Below, piece after piece: positions 15,683 through 24,281 of a stretch of DNA of 27,195 bases (its first letter is position 1; every line of letters starts with the position of its first letter). The notes under the pieces are model-generated. The model had not been told where the DNA came from. It searched no databases and saw only the letters and a list, made by a program, of their open reading frames with translations. This DNA comes from JAYPUG01 sp038117265 (GTDB lineage Bacteria; Pseudomonadota; Alphaproteobacteria; UBA6615): contig JAYOFO010000036.1 in assembly GCA_038117265.1 (NCBI GenBank), positions 1 through 27,195 on the forward strand, written 5' to 3'. A program made the position numbers and the translations under genes.

Positions 15683-17551
15683 TTACTTCTCCAGCCGGGC
15701 GCGGATGGCGGTTTCGAGTTCGCCGATCAGGAACGGCTTGCCGGTAACCTTGTTGAGACCTTCGGCCGGGATCATGTACTGGTCGCGAAGGACCGTCTTG
15801 AGCTGCCCGTTGTTCATCTCGGGCACGAGCACGTGATCGTAGCCGGCCAGCAGGTCGCCGAGGTTGCGCGGCAGCGGCCAGATGTAGCGCAGGTGGATGT
15901 GCGACACGTCGTGGCCTTCGTCGCGCATGTTGTTCACCGCCCGGTTGATCGGGCCGTAGGTCGAGCCCCAGCCGACGACCGCCAGCTTGCCGCCCGGCTC
16001 GCCGAGGGTGACGTCCTGCTCGGGAATGTCGTTGGCGATGCCGGCCACCTTCGCGGCGCGCGCGTCGGTCATCTTCTGGTGGTTCGCCGGGTCGTAGGAG
16101 ATGTGGCCCGAATTGTAGGACCGCTCGATGCCGCCGATCCGGTGCATCAGCTCCGGCGTGCCGGGACGCACCCACGGGCGCGCGAGGGTCGCCTCGTCGC
16201 GCACGAACGGTTGGAAGCCCTCCGGATCGGTGCGGAACGTGACCGCGAACTTCTCGTGGCCGGTCGGGTCGGGGATGCGCCACGGCTCCGACGCGTTCAC
16301 GATGTAGCCGTCGGTCAGCACCATCACCGGCGTCATGTACTTGGTGGCGATGCGCACCGCCTCGATGGCGACCTCGTAGCCGTCGGCCGGGGTTGAGACC
16401 GACAGCACCGGCATCGGCGCGTCGCCGTTGCGGCCGTAGACGGCCTGGTAGAGGTCGGACTGCTCGGTCTTGGTCGGCATGCCCGTCGACGGGCCGGCGC
16501 GCTGGGCGTTGACGACCACCAGCGGCAGCTCGGTCGCGATGGCAAGGCCGATGGCCTCCATCTTGAGCGCGATGCCCGGGCCCGAGCTCGAGGTGATGCC
16601 CAGGGTGCCGGCATAGGATGCGCCGATGGCCGCCGCCGCGGCGGCGATCTCGTCTTCGGCCTGGAAGGTGACGACCCCGAACTCCTTCATCCGTGCGAGC
16701 TGGTGCAGTAGGGAGGAGGCCGGCGTGATCGGATACGAACAGAAGGTGATGTTCAGGTTGGCGAGCTGCGCGCCCGTGAGCAGGCCCAACGCGACCGACT
16801 CGGTGCCGGTGATCGTGCGGTAGGTGCCCGGCGCGATCTTGGCGGGCAGCACCTCGAACCCGCTCAGCTCGGCCGGCATCTCGGCGGTCTCGCCGAAGGC
16901 GTGGCCGGCATTGAGCGCCGCGATGTTCGCCGCGGCGATGTCCGGTTTGCTCTTGAACTTGGCGTTCAGCCAGTCGACCGAGGCCTGCCGCTTGCGGCCA
17001 TACATCCAGTAGATGAGGCCCAGTGCCCACATGTTCTTGGAGCGCAGCGCCTCCTTGTTCGACAGGCCGAACTCCTTGACCGCCTCGACGGTCAGGCGGG
17101 ACATGTCGATCGCAACGAGCCGGTAGCCGTGCAGGCTGTCATCCTCGAGCGGGTTCTTCTCGTAGCCGGCCTTGGCCAGGTTGCGGTCCGTGAACGCGCC
17201 GCTGTCGGCGATGACGATGCCGTTCGGCTTCACGTCGGCCAGGTTCGTGATCAGCGCGGCGGGGTTCATCGCGACCAGCACGTCGAGCTGGTCGCCCGAG
17301 GTCATGATCTTGCGGGCGCCGAAATTGATCTGGTAGGCCGAGACACCGAACGTGGTGCCGGCAGGAGCGCGGATCTCGGCCGGGAAGTCCGGGAAGGTCG
17401 CGAGGTCGTTGCCCGCGATCGCGGCGGTCATGGTGAACTGGGTGCCGGTCAGCTGCATGCCGTCGCCGGAATCGCCCGCAAACCGGACGACTGCGGACTC
17501 GACTTCCTGACGGTCTTCATCGGGCCGTTCGATGGCCACTGCCTCAGACAT
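15683..17551 (-). CDS. korA: 2-oxoacid:ferredoxin oxidoreductase, fused gamma-alpha subunit (KorA)
   Basis: A 622-residue subunit joining a gamma domain and an alpha domain. The gamma part spans roughly 18-210 (VRFAGDSGDGMQLTG, FPDFPAEIRAPAGT, ALITNLADVKP). The alpha part starts near 225 with GTESVALG and carries YPITPASS, FQAEDEIAAAAAAIGA and GPSTGMPTKTEQSDL, ending in a transketolase-like C-terminal domain. Fusion and length are normal for this enzyme class. The ATG at 17551 has GGGAAGGAAAA just upstream. It is followed at one base by korB and preceded, across 153 bp, by the codirectional ferredoxin-NADP reductase gene. No ferredoxin gene lies in the window, so the electron carrier must be encoded elsewhere. 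Confidence 0.93.
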   Translation of the reverse strand: MSEAVAIERPDEDRQEVESAVVRFAGDSGDGMQLTGTQFTMTAAIAGNDLATFPDFPAEIRAPAGTTFGVSAYQINFGARKIMTSGDQLDVLVAMNPAALITNLADVKPNGIVIADSGAFTDRNLAKAGYEKNPLEDDSLHGYRLVAIDMSRLTVEAVKEFGLSNKEALRSKNMWALGLIYWMYGRKRQASVDWLNAKFKSKPDIAAANIAALNAGHAFGETAEMPAELSGFEVLPAKIAPGTYRTITGTESVALGLLTGAQLANLNITFCSYPITPASSLLHQLARMKEFGVVTFQAEDEIAAAAAAIGASYAGTLGITSSSGPGIALKMEAIGLAIATELPLVVVNAQRAGPSTGMPTKTEQSDLYQAVYGRNGDAPMPVLSVSTPADGYEVAIEAVRIATKYMTPVMVLTDGYIVNASEPWRIPDPTGHEKFAVTFRTDPEGFQPFVRDEATLARPWVRPGTPELMHRIGGIERSYNSGHISYDPANHQKMTDARAAKVAGIANDIPEQDVTLGEPGGKLAVVGWGSTYGPINRAVNNMRDEGHDVSHIHLRYIWPLPRNLGDLLAGYDHVLVPEMNNGQLKTVLRDQYMIPAEGLNKVTGKPFLIGELETAIRARLEK

Positions 17552-17626
17552 CGGGCTTTTCCTTCCCGTTTTCTAGCATGTGAAGTTCGATTGGGTGCGG
17601 CAAACCGCCCGCCTTACCAGCGGGGC

Positions 17627-17655
17627 GTTATCTGCCGCCTGCCCTTGGGTTTCAA
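17627..17655 (-). promoter_or_regulatory. Candidate sigma-70-type promoter of korAB
   Basis: In the 153-bp gap before korA the minus strand reads TTGAAA (17655-17650), a 17-base spacer, then GATAAC (17632-17627). This predicts a start near 17620 and a leader of about 70 bases. The -35 matches consensus at five of six positions and the -10 at four of six. Motif evidence only; it suggests korAB can be transcribed separately from the reductase gene. Confidence 0.42.
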
Positions 17656-17704
17656 GCATTAATTCGATCCGCCGACCTGCAGCGCAACTAAGGTGTTTTG
17701 ACGT

Positions 17705-19006
17705 TCAGTCAAGGACCGCCAGCATTTCATCCACATCGACGAACTTGCGCCGCGGTGCGCCCGCCGCCGCCGCGGCGACCTCGGCCGCGTCGATGCGCTG
17801 CCACTCGTCGAAGCTCACCACCCGAACGCTCCGGTCGCCGAGCAGCGCGGCTAGCGCCTCGCGGCCGGGCTTGGCGCCTTGCGGGATGTCTTCGAGGATC
17901 TGGCTGGCCGCCTGGTCACCATCGGGCTTGTTCGATCCGATGACCCCCGTCGGTCCGCGCTTGATCCAGCCGACCGCGTAGACGCCGTGCTCGACGCGAC
18001 CCTCGTCATGGACGACGACGCCATTTTCTTCGTCGAAGGGCACGCCCGGGAACGGCTCGGCGAAGTAGCCGATCGCCGGAATGACGAGCCCGCAGGAAAT
18101 ATCGAAGAGTTCGCCCGTGCCGACCGAGCGGCCGTCCTCGACGCGCGTTTTCTCCAGGCGGATCCCCTCGACCTTGTCGCCGCCCAGAATCTCCACCGGC
18201 TTGGCGTAGAAGGTGAAGTGCACGCGCTTGGGCATCTTCGATGCGTCGATGTCCAGGAATTCCTTGAGCGTGGACAGGTTGCGTTCCTTCAGCCGCCGGT
18301 CGCGGTCGGACCAGTCGCCCGTCACGTCCTCGGGAAGCTGGGCAGGGTCGATCACCGGCGCGCACTCGTCGAGCTTGCCCATCTCGCGCAGCTCGACATT
18401 GGTGAATTTCGCCTCGGTCGGGCCGCGGCGGCCGACCATGTAGACGTCGCGGACCGGCGACGCGTGGATGTCCTGCGCGGCGTGCCAGGCGAGGTCTGTA
18501 TCGCTCATCTCGTCCGGCGTCTTCACCAGCACGCGGGCGATGTCGATCGCGACGTTGCCGTTGCCGATCACGACCACCGTGTCGGTGCCGAGGTCAGGCG
18601 CGAGCTCGGTGAAGTCGGGGTGGCCGTTGTACCAGCCGACGAAGTCGGCCGAACCGAAGACGCCCTGCTTGTCCTCGCCGGGAATCCCCAACTTGCGATC
18701 GCGCGCCGCGCCGACGGCGAGCACGATCGCGTCGTACATTTCCTTGAGCTCTTCCATCGTGACGTCGCTGCCGACCTCGACGTTCCCGAAATAGCCCACG
18801 CCCTGGGATTGGGCGATCTTCTCGTAGACGCGCGACACTTTCTTGGTCGTCTGATGATCCGGCGCGACGCCGCCACGAATCAGCCCGTAGGGGGTTGGCA
18901 GACGCTCGATGATGTCCACGCGGACATCCTCGCCGCTCTTCAGCAGGGCATCGACCGCATAGAATCCGCTCGGCCCTGCGCCGATCACAGCAACATTGAT
19001 TGTCAT
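17705..19006 (-). CDS. Ferredoxin-NADP+ reductase, adrenodoxin-reductase (FprA) type
   Basis: A 433-residue flavoprotein that moves electrons between ferredoxin and NADP(H). The FAD motif GAGPSGFYA (9-17) is followed by PTPYGLIRGGVAPDH (37-51), characteristic of the adrenodoxin reductase/FprA family; GNGNVAIDIAR (148-158) binds NADP, VGRRGP is family-typical, and GWIKRGPTGVIG closes the fold. The start at 19006 has a strong GGGAGGAACC immediately before it; in-frame codons further upstream overlap the divergent transporter region and are rejected. It is codirectional with korAB, an arrangement that would allow reduced ferredoxin from 2-oxoacid oxidation to make NADPH, or the reverse. The C-terminal ~50 residues (alanine-rich, AAEVAAAAAGAPRRK) are less conserved. 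Confidence 0.9.
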   Translation of the reverse strand: MTINVAVIGAGPSGFYAVDALLKSGEDVRVDIIERLPTPYGLIRGGVAPDHQTTKKVSRVYEKIAQSQGVGYFGNVEVGSDVTMEELKEMYDAIVLAVGAARDRKLGIPGEDKQGVFGSADFVGWYNGHPDFTELAPDLGTDTVVVIGNGNVAIDIARVLVKTPDEMSDTDLAWHAAQDIHASPVRDVYMVGRRGPTEAKFTNVELREMGKLDECAPVIDPAQLPEDVTGDWSDRDRRLKERNLSTLKEFLDIDASKMPKRVHFTFYAKPVEILGGDKVEGIRLEKTRVEDGRSVGTGELFDISCGLVIPAIGYFAEPFPGVPFDEENGVVVHDEGRVEHGVYAVGWIKRGPTGVIGSNKPDGDQAASQILEDIPQGAKPGREALAALLGDRSVRVVSFDEWQRIDAAEVAAAAAGAPRRKFVDVDEMLAVLD

Positions 19007-19030
19007 GGTTCCTCCCTCGGACTCGGCGCG

Positions 19031-19060
19031 AATATAACCAAAGCATGATTCGTCTGCCAT
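19031..19060 (-). promoter_or_regulatory. Candidate promoter of the ferredoxin-NADP reductase gene
   Basis: The minus strand has TATATT (19036-19031), five of six matches to a -10, with ATGGCA (19060-19055) at 18 bases upstream as a four-of-six -35. This would place the start about 18 bases before the reductase ATG. The 205-bp divergent gap between this gene and the ABC operon (19007-19211) otherwise shows no obvious operator. Confidence 0.33.
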
Positions 19061-19091
19061 CCCGACTCCCAGGCTTTCCGGGCCTGCGGAA

Positions 19092-19120
19092 TTGGGACTT
19101 GACCTCAACATGAGTATATG
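19092..19120 (+). promoter_or_regulatory. Candidate promoter of the ABC transporter operon
   Basis: TTGGGA (19092-19097), a 17-base spacer, then TATATG (19115-19120), each four of six to consensus, in an AT-richer patch of the divergent gap. The predicted start near 19127 leaves a leader of about 85 bases before the binding-protein ATG. An overlapping TTGACC at 19099 has no good -10 at the right distance. Confidence 0.32.
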
Positions 19121-19211
19121 GTGGCTAGCGGCCGGGCGGTTCGTCCGCGAACCGTCACCACGACGCGCGAATTGCGCGCCGGGAGAACACAGTCCACGGG
19201 AGACACCCGCC

Positions 19212-20432
19212 ATGCCGCGTCTGAACGTCGGCGCCAGCCTTGCCGTTCTGGCCACCACGCTCGCAATCCTCGCTCCGCTTTCGAGCGTGCATGCGCAGCA
19301 ATCGGAAATCCGCATCGGCGAGATCAACAGCTACACCGGACCGCTCGCCGCATTCACGGTGCCCTACCGGAACGGCTGGCAGCTCGCGGTCGATCAGATC
19401 AACGCCAAGGGCGGGGTTCTGGGACGTTCGCTCGTCGTGGTCTCGCGCGACGACGGCGGCAAGCCGGCCGACGCCGTCAAGTTCGCCGAGGAGCTGGTTC
19501 GGCGCGAGAATGTCGACCTGATCGCCGGCACCTTCCTGTCGAACATCGGCCTCGCGGTCGCCGACTTTGCGCAGCGCAACAAGGTGCTCTTCGTGGCGTC
19601 GGAGCCGCTGTCCGACGCGATCGTCTGGGCCAAGGGCAACGACCACACGTTCCGGCTGCGGCCCTCGACCTACATGCAGGCGGCGATGCTGGCCGAGGAG
19701 GCCGCGAAGCTGCCGGCCAAGCGCTGGTCCACGGTGGCGCCGAACTACGAGTACGGGCAGTCGGCCGTGAAGGCGTTCAAGGATGTGCTCAAGGCGCGCC
19801 GGCCGGACATCGAGTTCGTCGAGGAGCAGTGGCCGGCCCTGTTCAAGATCGATGCGGGCGCGACTGTCCAGGCGCTCGCCCAGGCGAAGCCGGACGCGAT
19901 CTACAACGTCACCTTCTCGATCGACCTCGCCAAGTTCGTGCGCGAGGGGCAGCTGCGCGGCCTGTTCGAGGGGCGCGAGGTGGTCAGCCTGCTGACCGGA
20001 GAGCCAGAATATCTCGATCCGCTCAAGGGCGAGGCGCCGGAAGGCTGGATCGTGACCGGGTATCCCTGGCAGGCGATCGACTCGCCGGCCCATACGGAAT
20101 TCCTCGACGCCTACCAGGCAAAATTCGGCGACTACCCGCGCGCCGGCTCGATCGTCGGCTACAACACGATCCTGACGATCGCCGCGATGCTCCGGAAGGC
20201 GGGTTCGACCGACACCGCAGCGATGGTCGCGGCGATGAAGGGCCTCGAAGTCGACACGCCGTTCGGGCGCATCACCTACCGCGCCCTCGACCACCAGTCG
20301 ACCATGGGCGCCTATGTCGGGCGCACGGCACTGGCCGACGGCAAGGGCGTGATGGTCGACTTCCGCTACGCCGACGGCGCAGACTATCTGCCCGACGACG
20401 CCACCGTCCGCACCCTGCGGCCGGGGAACTAG
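19212..20432 (+). CDS. ABC transporter periplasmic substrate-binding protein (branched-chain amino acid type)
   Basis: A 406-residue type I periplasmic binding protein (Peripla_BP_6/HAAT family). The N-terminus has a Sec signal peptide: MPRL, a hydrophobic core at about 7-22, and a likely cleavage after SVHA (28). The mature part begins with IRIGEINSYTGPLAAF, the standard opening of this fold, and contains WSTVAPNYEYGQSAVKAFK and GSIVGYNTILTIAAMLRKAG. It would capture a small solute in the periplasm and hand it to the membrane complex encoded next. The ligand could be a branched-chain or other amino acid, amide, urea or aromatic acid; the sequence does not decide. It is followed after 42 bp by the fused permease gene. 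Confidence 0.9.
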   Translation: MPRLNVGASLAVLATTLAILAPLSSVHAQQSEIRIGEINSYTGPLAAFTVPYRNGWQLAVDQINAKGGVLGRSLVVVSRDDGGKPADAVKFAEELVRRENVDLIAGTFLSNIGLAVADFAQRNKVLFVASEPLSDAIVWAKGNDHTFRLRPSTYMQAAMLAEEAAKLPAKRWSTVAPNYEYGQSAVKAFKDVLKARRPDIEFVEEQWPALFKIDAGATVQALAQAKPDAIYNVTFSIDLAKFVREGQLRGLFEGREVVSLLTGEPEYLDPLKGEAPEGWIVTGYPWQAIDSPAHTEFLDAYQAKFGDYPRAGSIVGYNTILTIAAMLRKAGSTDTAAMVAAMKGLEVDTPFGRITYRALDHQSTMGAYVGRTALADGKGVMVDFRYADGADYLPDDATVRTLRPGN

Positions 20433-20474
20433 TCCGAACCGGCCTCGCGCCGGCGTGCGGGGCCGGAGGATCGA

Positions 20475-22316
20475 TTGAGCTTCATCGTCGCCCAGGCGAT
20501 CACGGGGCTTGCCAGTGCGGCCTCGCTGTTCCTGATCGCGGTCGGCCTGTCGATCGTGTTCGGCGTGACGCGGGTGGTGAACTTCGCCCACGGCTCGCTC
20601 TACATGCTCGGCGCCTACATCGCCTACAGCCTGGTCGCCGCCATGGGCGACAGCGCGTTCGGATACCTGGCCGCGATCGTGCTTGCCGCGCTCGCGGTCG
20701 GGCTGGTCGGCGGCCTCGTCGAGGTGACGCTGCTGCGCCGGATCTACCACGCGCCGGAGCTGTTCCAGCTGCTCGCGACCTTCGGCGTCGTCCTGATCGT
20801 GCAGGATGTGACCCGCGGCATCTGGGGAGCCGACGACCTGTTCGCGCCGCGCATGCCGGGGCTCGACGGTGCGGTGCGTATCCTCGGGCACGCCATCCCC
20901 GAATACGACCTGTTCCTGATCGCCGTCGCGCTCGCCGTCGTCGGCGGCCTGTGGCTGCTGTTCCGCCGGACCCGGTTCGGCGTGCTGGTGCGCGCCGCGA
21001 CCGAGGACCGCGAGATGGTGGCGGCGCTTGGCATCGACCAGCGCTGGCTGTTCACGGCGGCGTTCGGATTGGGCGCGGTCCTCGCGGGCCTGGGCGGTGC
21101 GCTGCAGGTCCCGCGGCAGGCGGCGAGCCTGTCGATGGATCTCAACATCATCGTCGACGCCTTCGTCGTGGTCGTCATCGGCGGCATGGGTTCGATCATG
21201 GGCGCGTTCGTCGCCGCTGTGCTGATCAGCGAACTGCTCGCCTTCGGGCTGGTGATGTTTCCCGAGATCACCCTGGTGCTGATCTTCCTGGTCATGGCGG
21301 TGACCCTGGTGCTCAAGCCGAGCGGGCTGTTCGGCCGGCCCGAACGCGCCGCCACGGAGGCCGCGCGAAACCCCGATCCGCCGCTGCGCCTCGCCGTTCC
21401 CCGGGTGCGCCTGGGCTGGTTCGCATTGCTCGCAGCCGCGGTGGGTGCGCCGCTGGTGGTGGGCGAGTTTACGGTGATCGTGCTGACCGAGATCGCGATC
21501 CTGGCGCTGTTCGCCGCCAGCCTGCACTTCCTGTTGTGGGGCGGCGGGCTGATCACCTTCGGCCACGCCGCCTATTTCGGCCTCGGCGCCTATGGTGCCG
21601 GCCTCGCGGTGTTCCACCTGTCGGCCGGCATGGCGCCGGCCTTGCTGCTCGCGCCGCTGGCGGGCGCGGCGGGGGCGCTGCTGTTCGGCTGGTTCTGCGT
21701 GCGCCTCAGCGGCATCTACATGGCGATGCTGACCCTCGCCTTCGCCCAGATCGCCTGGTCGGCGGCGTTCCAGTGGATCTCGTTCACCGGCGGCGACAAC
21801 GGCATCCTCGGGGTCTGGCCGGCCGCCTGGGCGTCGGAGCCGGCCGCCTTCTACTACTTCGCGCTTGCCGTCTGCGGGCTGGTCGTCTGGGGGCTGCGGC
21901 ACGCGGTCTTCAGCCCGTTCGGCTACACGCTTCGCGCGACCCGCGATTCCGCGCTGCGCGCCGCGGCGCTCGGCGTCGATGTCACCCGCCACCGCTGGCT
22001 CGCCTTCGTCCTGGCCGGGGCGGCGGCGGGCGTGGCGGGCGGCTTCTTCGCGTTCGCCAAGGGCAGCGTCTTTCCCGACGTGCTGTTCGTCTCGACCTCG
22101 GTCGACGGGCTGGTGATGGTGCTTCTCGGCGGGCTGCAGTCGCTCGCCGGCCCGATCGTCGGCGCGATCGCGTTCACCGGGATCGAGACCGAGCTGACCC
22201 GCCTGACCGAGCTCTGGCAGCTGGGGCTCGGGTTGCTGATCGTCGCACTGGTGGTCGTGCTGCCGCGCGGGCTTGCGGGCCTGCCGCGGCGGCTGCGCGG
22301 GGGAGGCGGGTCGTGA
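20475..22316 (+). CDS. Fused LivH-LivM ABC permease
   Basis: A 613-residue inner-membrane protein combining the two HAAT-family permeases. Residues 1 to about 285 are LivH-like (GLSIVFGVTRVVNFAHGS near 22-40, then GLGGALQVPRQA and IIVDAFVVVVIGGMGSIMG). A proline- and arginine-rich linker at about 285-308 follows. The rest is LivM-like (LLWGGGLITFGHAAYFGLGAYG, LAFAQIAWSAAFQW, TSVDGLVMVLLGG). The start is an unusual TTG at 20475, supported by GGAGG five bases upstream and by family homology beginning at residue 2 (SFIVAQAITG). The stop overlaps the next gene's GTG as GTGA. Fusion of the permeases is known in this family and fixes their 1:1 ratio. Confidence 0.9.
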   Translation: MSFIVAQAITGLASAASLFLIAVGLSIVFGVTRVVNFAHGSLYMLGAYIAYSLVAAMGDSAFGYLAAIVLAALAVGLVGGLVEVTLLRRIYHAPELFQLLATFGVVLIVQDVTRGIWGADDLFAPRMPGLDGAVRILGHAIPEYDLFLIAVALAVVGGLWLLFRRTRFGVLVRAATEDREMVAALGIDQRWLFTAAFGLGAVLAGLGGALQVPRQAASLSMDLNIIVDAFVVVVIGGMGSIMGAFVAAVLISELLAFGLVMFPEITLVLIFLVMAVTLVLKPSGLFGRPERAATEAARNPDPPLRLAVPRVRLGWFALLAAAVGAPLVVGEFTVIVLTEIAILALFAASLHFLLWGGGLITFGHAAYFGLGAYGAGLAVFHLSAGMAPALLLAPLAGAAGALLFGWFCVRLSGIYMAMLTLAFAQIAWSAAFQWISFTGGDNGILGVWPAAWASEPAAFYYFALAVCGLVVWGLRHAVFSPFGYTLRATRDSALRAAALGVDVTRHRWLAFVLAGAAAGVAGGFFAFAKGSVFPDVLFVSTSVDGLVMVLLGGLQSLAGPIVGAIAFTGIETELTRLTELWQLGLGLLIVALVVVLPRGLAGLPRRLRGGGGS

Positions 22317-23071
22317 GCGTGCTCGCGGTCGCCGAGCTGTCGAAGGCCTTCGGGGGGGTGCGCGCCGTCGACGGGGTCTCGTTCGACATGGCCGCCGGCG
22401 AGCGGGTGGCCCTGATCGGGCCCAACGGCGCGGGCAAGACGACCCTGTTCAATTCGATCAACGGCCAGCTGCGACCCGACTCCGGAACCGTGCGCATCGC
22501 CGGCCGCAATGTGACCGGTGCGCCGCCCCATCGCATCTGGGCGGCCGGCGTCGGGCGGACCTTTCAGATCACCGCCACCTTCGCGAGCATGACCGTGACG
22601 GAGAATGTGCAGGTCGCGCTCGCCTCGGCCGGCGGAGTCGCGGGGAGCCTCGGCCGGGCGCTGGTACGGCGCGACCGTGCGGCGGCCGATGCGCTGGTCG
22701 AGCGGGTCGGGCTGACTGGGCAGGCGGACCTGGCAGCCGCGGTGCTGCCCTATGGCGATCTCAAGCGTCTCGAGCTGGCGGTCGCCATGACCAACCGGCC
22801 GCGCCTGCTGCTGATGGACGAACCCACGGCCGGGATCGCTTCGGGCGAACGCGGCGCGATGATGTCGCTGGTCGACGAGCTCGTGGCCGCCGAGGGGGTG
22901 GCGGTGCTGTTCACCGAACACGACATGGATGTCGTCTTCGGCCATGCCGACCGGGTGATCGTGCTCGACCGGGGCCGGATCATCGCGGCCGGCACGCCCG
23001 ATGCGGTGCGCGCGGACGTGGGGGTGCGGGTGGTCTATCTGGGAAGTTTCGGCACGGCAGGTGCGGGATGA
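22313..23071 (+). CDS. livG: LivG-type ABC transporter ATP-binding protein
   Basis: A 252-residue ATPase of the branched-chain amino acid transporter class. Walker A GPNGAGKTT is at 36-44, GVGRTFQIT forms the Q-loop region, the signature is the LivG-typical LPYGDLKRLELA rather than LSGGQ, Walker B is LLLMDEPTAGI, and FTEHDMDVVF is the H-loop, as in LivG proteins. The start is GTG at 22313, overlapping the permease stop by four bases; homology starts immediately (SVLAVAELSKAFGG). Its TGA overlaps the next ATG. It works in a heterodimer with the LivF protein on the cytoplasmic face. Confidence 0.92.
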   Translation: MSVLAVAELSKAFGGVRAVDGVSFDMAAGERVALIGPNGAGKTTLFNSINGQLRPDSGTVRIAGRNVTGAPPHRIWAAGVGRTFQITATFASMTVTENVQVALASAGGVAGSLGRALVRRDRAAADALVERVGLTGQADLAAAVLPYGDLKRLELAVAMTNRPRLLLMDEPTAGIASGERGAMMSLVDELVAAEGVAVLFTEHDMDVVFGHADRVIVLDRGRIIAAGTPDAVRADVGVRVVYLGSFGTAGAG

Positions 23072-23772
23072 GCGAGATCGCGCTCCGCCTCTCGGGCATC
23101 GATGCCTTCTATGGCGCCGCGCAGGCGCTGTTCGGGCTCGAGCTGGACGTGCCGCGCGGCTCGATCACCGTGCTGCTGGGCCGCAACGGCGCCGGCAAGT
23201 CGACGACCCTGAAGGCGGCCATGGGGCTGGTTGCGGTGCGTTCGGGCACTGTCCAGGTGGACGGCGCGGACGTGACAGGCGCGCCGCCCTACCGCATAAG
23301 CCGGGCCGGGCTGGGTTACGTGCCCGAGACGCGACGGGTCTTTGCCGACCTCACCGTGGACGAGAACCTGATGGTCGGCGAACGGGCCGGGCCGGGCGGC
23401 TGGAACCGCGAGCGGGTGTTCGACCTGTTCCCCGCGCTCGCCGGGATGCGCGACCGGCTCGGGGGGCAGCTGTCGGGCGGCGAGCAACAGATGCTGACCA
23501 TCGCACGCACCCTGATGGGAAATCCGCGCACGATGTTGCTCGACGAGCCGTCCGAGGGGCTCGCCCCGGTGGTGGTCGAGCAGATCGCCGCAACGGTGAC
23601 GACCCTGGCGCGCGAGGGGCTGACGGTCCTGCTCTCGGAACAGAATGTCCGCTTCGCCGCCCATGTCGCCGACCGCGCCGCGGTGATCGAGCGCGGGCGC
23701 ATCCTGGTCGAAGGACCGATCGCGGAGATCGCGGCCGACGACGCCGTGCGCGACGCCTACCTCACGCCCTAG
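23068..23772 (+). CDS. livF: LivF-type ABC transporter ATP-binding protein
   Basis: A 234-residue ATPase, the shorter partner of LivG. Walker A GRNGAGKST is at 38-46, the Q-loop region reads GLGYVPETRRVF (81-92), the signature is LSGGEQQML (135-143), Walker B is MLLDEPSEGLAP (156-167), and the H-loop position is occupied by Gln in LLSEQNV, as is usual for LivF. The ATG at 23068 overlaps the livG stop as ATGA, so the two ATPases are coupled. It ends the operon; the 43-bp convergent gap to the Usg gene has only a weak inverted repeat. Confidence 0.92.
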   Translation: MSEIALRLSGIDAFYGAAQALFGLELDVPRGSITVLLGRNGAGKSTTLKAAMGLVAVRSGTVQVDGADVTGAPPYRISRAGLGYVPETRRVFADLTVDENLMVGERAGPGGWNRERVFDLFPALAGMRDRLGGQLSGGEQQMLTIARTLMGNPRTMLLDEPSEGLAPVVVEQIAATVTTLAREGLTVLLSEQNVRFAAHVADRAAVIERGRILVEGPIAEIAADDAVRDAYLTP

Positions 23773-23815
23773 GCGCGGTGCGCACGGCGGACGCGGTGTC
23801 GCGCCAGTGAAGCCC

Positions 23816-24082
23816 TCAGTGAAGCTCCAGCGAGCGCGCGACGTTGCGGAATTTGCCCGGTGCCAGAATCTCGGTGTGGGCGACGCGCACCGAGTGCAGC
23901 GGCCCGTCCAGATTCTCGGTCCAGAAATCCAGGAACTTGCGCAGCTTGGGATAGTCCGGCGGATAGTCCAGCTTCTGCCAGACGAAACTCTGCAGGATCG
24001 CCGGATGGTCGGGCATGTGATAGAGAATTTCGGCTGTCGTCAGCCGCCAGCCTTCGAGTTGCAACGCAACGTCGTGATGCAT
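23816..24082 (-). CDS. usg: Usg family protein
   Basis: An 88-residue protein matching the alphaproteobacterial Usg family, named from the trp region of Caulobacter. Recognisable blocks are LTTAEILYHMPDHP (14-27), LQSFVWQKLDYPPDYPKL (30-47), FLDFWTENLDGPLHSVRVAH, and a C-terminal LH. There is no signal peptide or membrane segment. The molecular function of the family is not established. The ATG at 24082 has GAGG about ten bases upstream. It is divergent from groES and convergent with livF, with no trp gene in sight. Confidence 0.87.
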   Translation of the reverse strand: MHHDVALQLEGWRLTTAEILYHMPDHPAILQSFVWQKLDYPPDYPKLRKFLDFWTENLDGPLHSVRVAHTEILAPGKFRNVARSLELH

Positions 24083-24128
24083 CTAACGTACCTCGCTTTG
24101 AGACATAACGAATCACTCCACGAGTTGA

Positions 24129-24157
24129 ATTATCCGAAGCGATGATCGCGCCGACAA
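24129..24157 (-). promoter_or_regulatory. Candidate promoter of usg
   Basis: On the minus strand TTGTCG (24157-24152) and GATAAT (24134-24129) are separated by exactly 17 bases, matching consensus at four and five positions. The predicted start is about 40 bases before the usg ATG. The flanking 24159-24190 region is unusually AT-rich for this window (runs of A and T), which could help either divergent promoter. Confidence 0.42.
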
Positions 24158-24251
24158 CTGAATAATTGTTTAAAAACAGCGCGTTATCACCGATCTCCGG
24201 AGAGTGCTGCTAGTCCGGACAAAAAAATGGGTAATTGCGGTGCCGCGCGGG

Positions 24252-24280
24252 TTGACAGGCCGGAGCCGGATCACTACCTG
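24252..24280 (+). promoter_or_regulatory. groESL promoter
   Basis: A perfect -35 TTGACA (24252-24257) is followed after 17 bases by TACCTG (24275-24280), a weak -10. The predicted start falls inside the CIRCE element immediately downstream, the usual geometry for HrcA-repressed chaperone operons. A heat-shock sigma-32 site is not convincingly present. Confidence 0.5.
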
Positions 24281-24281
24281 T

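Noticed and set aside
19155..21992. A 945-codon open frame on the minus strand opposite the transporter genes
   Set aside because: It is antisense to well-supported genes, has low-complexity charged composition (Gln, Arg, His, Asp) and no recognisable domain.
19118..23071. A single very long open frame of 1317 codons across the ABC operon
   Set aside because: Its first ~1065 codons lie out of frame over the binding-protein and permease genes and read as arginine/glycine/proline-rich sequence typical of GC-rich shadow frames. Only the last 252 codons (LivG, from 22313) are real.
23772..23805. Possible bidirectional terminator between livF and usg
   Set aside because: The outer arms GGCGCG and CGCGCC match but the inner bases do not pair well and no T-run follows on either strand.
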